DNA of 64,000 nt. Source: Amycolatopsis thermoflava N1165. Its GTDB lineage: Bacteria; Actinomycetota; Actinomycetes; Mycobacteriales; Pseudonocardiaceae. Positions 60,238-64,000 of this stretch are shown piece after piece. The notes below the pieces were generated by a model that worked only from the letters and a program-made list of their open reading frames with translations, did no database searches and was not told the origin of the DNA. The stretch is from the NCBI RefSeq assembly GCF_000473265.1, contig NZ_KI421511.1, forward strand, positions 6,775,909 through 6,839,908. The letters are read 5' to 3'. Position 1 is the stretch's first letter; each line of letters opens with the position of its first letter. The position numbers and the translations under genes are program-made.

Positions 60238-60352
60238 CGGGAAACCGAAGCATCTGGAGCGGCTGGCCGATCAGCTGCCGCGTACGGAGCGGGCCGCCAT
60301 CGCCGCCGCCCTGCCCGCCCTCCTGCAACTCGTAGAACTGGGGGAACAGTGA
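60238..60352 (+). pseudogene. MarR-type regulator, C-terminal remnant
   Basis: About 38 codons with the helical ending typical of MarR proteins (KPKHLERLADQLPRTERAAI, then AALPALLQLVELGEQ). There is no start or HTH upstream; the sequence before it is the BTAD gene's promoter region. Its TGA (60350-60352) overlaps the GTG of the epoxide hydrolase, so the original genes were translationally coupled. The 5' part has been deleted. Confidence 0.65.
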
Positions 60353-61530
60353 AACCGACGCCCATCCACGTGCCCGACGAGGTGCTCGACGACCTCCGGC
60401 GGCGGCTGGAGCTGACCCGCTGGCCGGACGACCTCGGCAACGAGGACTCCGCCTACGGCGTGAACCGCGCGCTGCTCCAGGAACTCGTCGAGCACTGGCG
60501 GTCCGGTTACGACTGGCGGGCGGCCGAGGCGGCGATGAACGCCTACGACCACTACCGCGTCGAGGTCGGCGGCGTGCCCGTGCACTTCATGCGCAAGCCG
60601 GGCACCGGCCCGGCCCCGACGCCGCTGATCCTGCTGCACGGGTGGCCGTGGACGTTCTGGCACTGGTCGAAGGTGGTCGACGCGCTCGCCGAACCCGACG
60701 GGGAATCGTTCGACGTGATCGTGCCGTCGCTGCCCGGTTTCGGGTTCTCGTCGCCGCTGCCGCGCGCGGACCTGAACTACTGGAAGATGGCCGACATCTT
60801 CCACGAGCTGATGACCGGGGTGCTCAGTTTCGGCAAGTACGCCGTCGGCGGGTGTGACGTCGGTGCGCTGATCGCCGGGCAGCTCGGGCACAAGCACGCG
60901 GATGCGCTGTACGGCATCCACATCGGATCCGGGCAGAAGCTGAGCATGTTCAACGGCGAGCGCGCGTGGGACATCACCGGTGGGCAGCCGATCCCGCCCG
61001 GCCTGCCCGCCGACGCGCACGCGCGGGTTCTGGAGCTGGAGCGGCGGTTCGCCGTGCACCTCACCGCGCACGTGCTGGAGCCGAGCACGCTGTCGTTCGG
61101 ACTGACGGACTCGCCTGCCGGGATGCTCGCGTGGATCCTGCAGCGGTGGCTCAAGTGGAGCTCGCCGGAGACCGTGTACCGCAAGGACGACCTGCTCACC
61201 CACGCGACGATCTACTGGGTGACGAACACGATCGGCACCTCGATCCGCACATACGCCAACAACAACCGCTACCCGTGGACGCCGTCGCACGACCGGCAAC
61301 CGGTGGTCGAGGCGCCGACCGGGCTCACCCTCGTGAACCACGAAAACCCGCCGGGAGTGTCGACGCCCGGCGAGCGGGTGCGGAACTTCGTGGCGAGCGA
61401 GCGGGGTGGTTGGTACAACCTGGTCAACGTGCGCGCCCACGAGCGCGGCGGGCACTTCATCCCATGGGAGATCCCGGCGGAGTGGGTCGCGGATCTGCGC
61501 CTCACGTTCCGGCTGGCACGGGAGAGCTGA
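60349..61530 (+). CDS. epoxide hydrolase (EHN family)
   Basis: A 393-residue alpha/beta hydrolase. The N-terminal EHN domain (1-85) opens with HVPDEVLDDLRRRLELTRWP; the oxyanion motif HGWP is at 97-100, nucleophile Asp170 in GGCDVG, and His369 in RGGHFIPWE. It hydrolyses epoxides to diols. GTG 60349 has GGGGGAA upstream and is coupled to the MarR remnant. The remnant's loss may leave the gene without its repressor. The 3' end overlaps the convergent DUF2306 gene by 29 bp. Confidence 0.93.
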   Translation: MKPTPIHVPDEVLDDLRRRLELTRWPDDLGNEDSAYGVNRALLQELVEHWRSGYDWRAAEAAMNAYDHYRVEVGGVPVHFMRKPGTGPAPTPLILLHGWPWTFWHWSKVVDALAEPDGESFDVIVPSLPGFGFSSPLPRADLNYWKMADIFHELMTGVLSFGKYAVGGCDVGALIAGQLGHKHADALYGIHIGSGQKLSMFNGERAWDITGGQPIPPGLPADAHARVLELERRFAVHLTAHVLEPSTLSFGLTDSPAGMLAWILQRWLKWSSPETVYRKDDLLTHATIYWVTNTIGTSIRTYANNNRYPWTPSHDRQPVVEAPTGLTLVNHENPPGVSTPGERVRNFVASERGGWYNLVNVRAHERGGHFIPWEIPAEWVADLRLTFRLARES

Positions 61531-62182
61531 GCGTCGCGCGGCGGGTCTTGCGGCGGTGCCGCGTGTGCTGCAGCCACCACTCCGCGATCAGCAGGTTCAC
61601 CAGCCAGCTCATCCACGTCCCGACGCCGATCGCCTGCTGGAGGGCCACCGCGTCGGACGGGTCGGGCACGAACACGGCCACGCACACCGTCGTCCACAGG
61701 CGGTTGACCACGATGGAGAAGCACAGCGCGAAGCTGCGCACCATCCACTCGCGGTGCTGCGCGTACCGCCGCCGCCGGGCCGTCACGTAACCCGCCACCG
61801 TCGTGCCGAGCCACAGCAGCGCCAGCATCGTGTTCGCCGCGCGCTGGTTCAGCCCGGCCGCTCCCAGCGGCGCCACCGCGAGCGCCGCGAGGCCGGCCGG
61901 GATGGCCGCGAACACGTAGAGCCGGCCGCTCCACCGGTGCACCTTGGGGTGCCTCTGCCGCAGCCACGGCCACAGTTGCAGCACGGCGGTCACGAGCACC
62001 GCCGTGCCCAGGAAGATGTGCGTCACCAGCAGCGGGTAGTGGAACCACGTGCCGGACCGGGTCGGCACGCGGGACCGCGCCGGGTCCAGCCCGAGGTAGG
62101 GCGGCAGCGTGTAGGCGAGGAAGGCGACAGTGACGAGCCCGAGTCCGACGAGCGGCGGGCGGATCCGCGCCGAAGCAGTCAT
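61502..62182 (-). CDS. DUF2306 membrane protein
   Basis: A 226-residue protein with about six hydrophobic helices (near 12-32, 50-75, 85-110, 118-140, 150-175 and 190-212) and conserved histidines in LLVTHIFLGT, KVHRWSGRLYVFAA and YAQHREWMVRSFAL, the DUF2306 pattern resembling small haem- or quinone-associated membrane proteins. Its function is unknown. ATG 62182 has no strong ribosome-binding site; the longer frame to 62227 lacks coding character. Confidence 0.85.
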   Translation of the reverse strand: MTASARIRPPLVGLGLVTVAFLAYTLPPYLGLDPARSRVPTRSGTWFHYPLLVTHIFLGTAVLVTAVLQLWPWLRQRHPKVHRWSGRLYVFAAIPAGLAALAVAPLGAAGLNQRAANTMLALLWLGTTVAGYVTARRRRYAQHREWMVRSFALCFSIVVNRLWTTVCVAVFVPDPSDAVALQQAIGVGTWMSWLVNLLIAEWWLQHTRHRRKTRRATLSSPVPAGT

Positions 62183-62252
62183 GCCACGAGTTTTCGCCCG
62201 CGCGGCAACGAGATCACTGCGGTGCACCGGCAGATCGCCGGTCGGGTTGTCC

Positions 62253-63698
62253 CTACCGCCGGACCAGGAACGGCTCCAGCAGACCGGGTTCCGCGGCGTC
62301 GGCGAGCGCGACGGCTTCCGCGGCCGGGACGTCGATGCCGGTGTAGTGCTGACGCCCGGCCGCCGTGGTCGCGGTCAGCGAGATCAGCCCGGCCCGCCGC
62401 TGGAAGAACGACCGGTGGAACACCCAGCCGATCACGCCCTCGGTCGCGAGCACCTGCCGCCGCCGCACCAGGCTGCCCTGCCGGAACACCAGGTTGCCGC
62501 CGATCAGCGCGTGCCCCAGGTTGCGGTAGCGGTCCTCGGCCAGCAACGCGCCGACCGGGAACAGCGCCAGCGCGACCTGCCACAGCCAGGCGGGCCAGTC
62601 CGCGAACCACCACAGCAGGGCGAACAGCCCGGTCACGGCCGCCGCGAACAGGAACGCCCGCGTGTGCCGTCGCAGGCGGGCGCGCGGGCCGTGCTGGACC
62701 AGTTCGGCCGTGGCGGTCGCCGGATCCTCCAGGACGTCGCCGGCCACGCGGTGCGCCACCGCGCGCGGGGCGGGCGGCAGCAGCACGGAACCGCTGTGCT
62801 CGCCACGCAACCCGGTGGTGATCGCCGAGCAGCGCGCCCCGCGGGCTGCCCGCAGCAGCAACGGTTCACTGATCTCGGCTCCGCGCAGGCGGCGCAGTTC
62901 GATCGTGGTCTGGCGGGTGGTGAGCAGGCCGCGCGTCACGCGCAGCGTGCCTTCGCCGCGGGCGAGCCGGAAGTTCCAGAACGCCAGCACGTACGCGATC
63001 ACCGACAGCACCGACACCAGCACGACGGTCAGCACCAGCAGCACGATCACGATGACCCACACCGGGGTCGACGCGACCCGGCCGACGAGCGACTGCAGCA
63101 TCCCGAAGTCGTCCTCGTCGATGCGCACCTCGTTGAACAGGTTGGCCAGTGAGCCGACGACCACACCGATCGCGGCGATGCCGGACAGCGTGAACGGCCC
63201 GAACCGCACCCATGCCGGCCGCAGCTCGGCCAGGACGTCCACCAGGCCCTCGGTCTGCTCGGTGCGGCGGTGCAGCAGTTCTTCACGCAACCGCGCGGCA
63301 TCCGCGGTCGCCAGCGAGTCCAGCGTGACGCCCATCGCGCCCTGCCAGTCGCCGCGGCCGGTGCCGATCACGACCCGGCTCAGCCCGAGGATCCGTTGCA
63401 GCGGACGGGAAGTCAGGTCGACCGTGCGGATCCGGTCGCGCGGCACGGACAGTTCCTTGCGGCTGAGCAGGCCGCGCCGCACGCGCACGTGCTCGGCGGT
63501 GATCTGGTAGGTCGTGGTGAACCAGCGCAGCAGCCCGGCCGCGATCGCCAGCCCGAGGCCGACGAGGCTCCAGATCTGCCCCTGGCCGCCGCGGCCGATG
63601 AACAGCACGCCGATCAGCACCGGCAGCAGCCGCACGACCTCCTGCACCGGGTGGACCGCGAGCATGCGCGCGCTGAGCCGCTGCCAGTCCTCGCTCAC
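62253..63698 (-). CDS. PH-domain (DUF304/YdbT-like) membrane protein
   Basis: A 481-residue membrane protein with three bacterial PH domains: about 65-150 (YQITAEHVRVRRGLLSRKEL, IRTVDLTSRPLQRILGLS), 235-320 (FRLARGEGTLRVTRGLLTTR) and 390-480 (NLVFRQGSLVRRRQVLATEG), each preceded by hydrophobic helix pairs. This repeat of TM pair plus PH is the YdbT arrangement, implicated in membrane-stress or antimicrobial tolerance in Bacillus. GTG 63698 overlaps the stop of the next PH-domain gene. Confidence 0.9.
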   Translation of the reverse strand: MSEDWQRLSARMLAVHPVQEVVRLLPVLIGVLFIGRGGQGQIWSLVGLGLAIAAGLLRWFTTTYQITAEHVRVRRGLLSRKELSVPRDRIRTVDLTSRPLQRILGLSRVVIGTGRGDWQGAMGVTLDSLATADAARLREELLHRRTEQTEGLVDVLAELRPAWVRFGPFTLSGIAAIGVVVGSLANLFNEVRIDEDDFGMLQSLVGRVASTPVWVIVIVLLVLTVVLVSVLSVIAYVLAFWNFRLARGEGTLRVTRGLLTTRQTTIELRRLRGAEISEPLLLRAARGARCSAITTGLRGEHSGSVLLPPAPRAVAHRVAGDVLEDPATATAELVQHGPRARLRRHTRAFLFAAAVTGLFALLWWFADWPAWLWQVALALFPVGALLAEDRYRNLGHALIGGNLVFRQGSLVRRRQVLATEGVIGWVFHRSFFQRRAGLISLTATTAAGRQHYTGIDVPAAEAVALADAAEPGLLEPFLVRR

Positions 63699-64000
63699 GT
63701 CGCGTCCCCTGGCGTGGCCTGCGTCTGGGTGGCGAGCTCCTGGGTGAGGCGCTGCGCCACCTCGATGTCGAGGCCGTGGATCTGGACCGGTCCGCGCGCC
63801 GACGCCGTGGTGACGGTCAGGTTCGCCAGCCCGAACAACCGCTCCAGCGGGCCGCGTTCGGTGTCGACGGTCTGGATCCGGGACACCGGCGCGATGCGGC
63901 GCTCCTGGTTGATCCAGCCGGACTGCGTGTAGACGACCTGGGGCGTGGTCTCCCAGCGGTGCACGCGGAAGCGCCACTGCGGCATGACGGCGAGGTGCGC
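63695..64000 (-). CDS. PH-domain (DUF304/YdbS-like) protein, 5' end outside window
   Basis: About 100 C-terminal residues are visible: WRFRVHRWETTPQVVYTQSG, WINQERRIAPVSRIQTVDTE, and LFGLANLTVTTASARG, the bacterial PH/DUF304 pattern. It is the YdbS-like partner encoded directly upstream of the YdbT-like protein with a 4-bp overlap. Membrane helices expected at the N-terminus lie beyond the window. Confidence 0.88.
   Translation of the reverse strand, partial: AHLAVMPQWRFRVHRWETTPQVVYTQSGWINQERRIAPVSRIQTVDTERGPLERLFGLANLTVTTASARGPVQIHGLDIEVAQRLTQELATQTQATPGDAT

Noticed and set aside
57280..61530. A rightward open frame of over 1,400 codons running antisense through the BTAD gene and into the epoxide hydrolase
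   Set aside because: Only the last 394 codons (from GTG 60349) have protein-like sequence; the rest is the GC-skew shadow of the leftward BTAD gene.
1..64000. CRISPR arrays or insertion sequences
   Set aside because: No regularly spaced repeat-spacer pattern with varying spacers and no transposase frame was found; the four-copy array at 37798 has no spacers.

Overview
The window is high-GC (about 70%) DNA from an actinomycete, most likely a member of the Pseudonocardiaceae such as Amycolatopsis. Evidence for this is the GTG/TTG starts, a SepX/GlpR-Glp divisome locus, a DUF6401 protein, an AfsR-type BTAD regulator, and a gene order at 38.7-52 kb that matches the mprAB-pepD-moaB2-mscL ... galU-moeA1-rimJ block of Mycobacterium tuberculosis. 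The genus is an inference; no database was searched.

Left chromosomal arm (1-22118). This is a run of small independent units. They are a partial ECF sigma factor with its YCII partner; an aldehyde dehydrogenase divergent from a PucR regulator; RNase Z; an MscS-like TM-helix protein; small hypotheticals; and a TetR-controlled ferredoxin reductase plus fatty acid desaturase pair. They continue with an acyl-CoA synthetase, a proline-rich membrane protein, a ChaA-type cation/proton antiporter, a deletion scar with two gene remnants, a large LuxR regulator divergent from a RibD-like reductase, and a two-gene EACC1-caspase module that looks like a conflict (defence) system. Several gene-free gaps carry conspicuous repeats and hairpins, notably a nested inverted repeat near 12.3-12.44 kb.

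Integrated element (22119-37702). A 15.5-kb actinomycete integrative and conjugative element (AICE) sits in a tRNA-Arg(CCT) gene, bounded by perfect 43-bp direct repeats. Its tra operon reads leftward: excisionase-like HTH, WhiB-like protein, small membrane protein, DUF2637 membrane protein, FtsK/SpoIIIE translocase, mostly with 4-bp overlaps. Upstream of it, five (A/G)TGCA repeats are spaced exactly 11 bp apart. The element also carries an XRE repressor, two paralogous HTH-Nudix proteins, a cupin-fold protein, a GntR regulator with an N-terminal Cys motif, and a tyrosine integrase fused to a C-terminal GntR-type winged helix. Lower-GC cargo looks like defence: an ApeA-type HEPN protein, a second HEPN protein in tandem, and an endonuclease VII-fold protein. 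No replication initiator was recognised. Short CGCACCA repeats, paired 12 bp apart at both ends, are candidate recombinase arm sites.

Right chromosomal arm (37703-64000). The intact tRNA-Arg is followed by an orphan NarL-type response regulator, mprA-mprB, an inserted deoR-galT pair, pepD (HtrA), moaB, a 56-residue protein too short for routine calling, mscL, a SAF-domain protein, an FmdB-type zinc ribbon with a polyserine tail, 5-formyl-THF cyclo-ligase, galU, glp (moeA-like), rimJ-like acetyltransferase and sepX/glpR, then tRNA-Ala(CGC). GalT and GalU would feed sugar-nucleotide metabolism; Glp and SepX/GlpR are cell-division partners; MprAB and PepD form an envelope-stress unit. The last 12 kb hold an amidohydrolase-cupin operon, a SigJ-type sigma factor, a drug-type ABC exporter, a BTAD-NB-ARC regulator, a MarR remnant coupled to an epoxide hydrolase, a DUF2306 membrane protein and two PH-domain membrane proteins, the last cut by the window edge.
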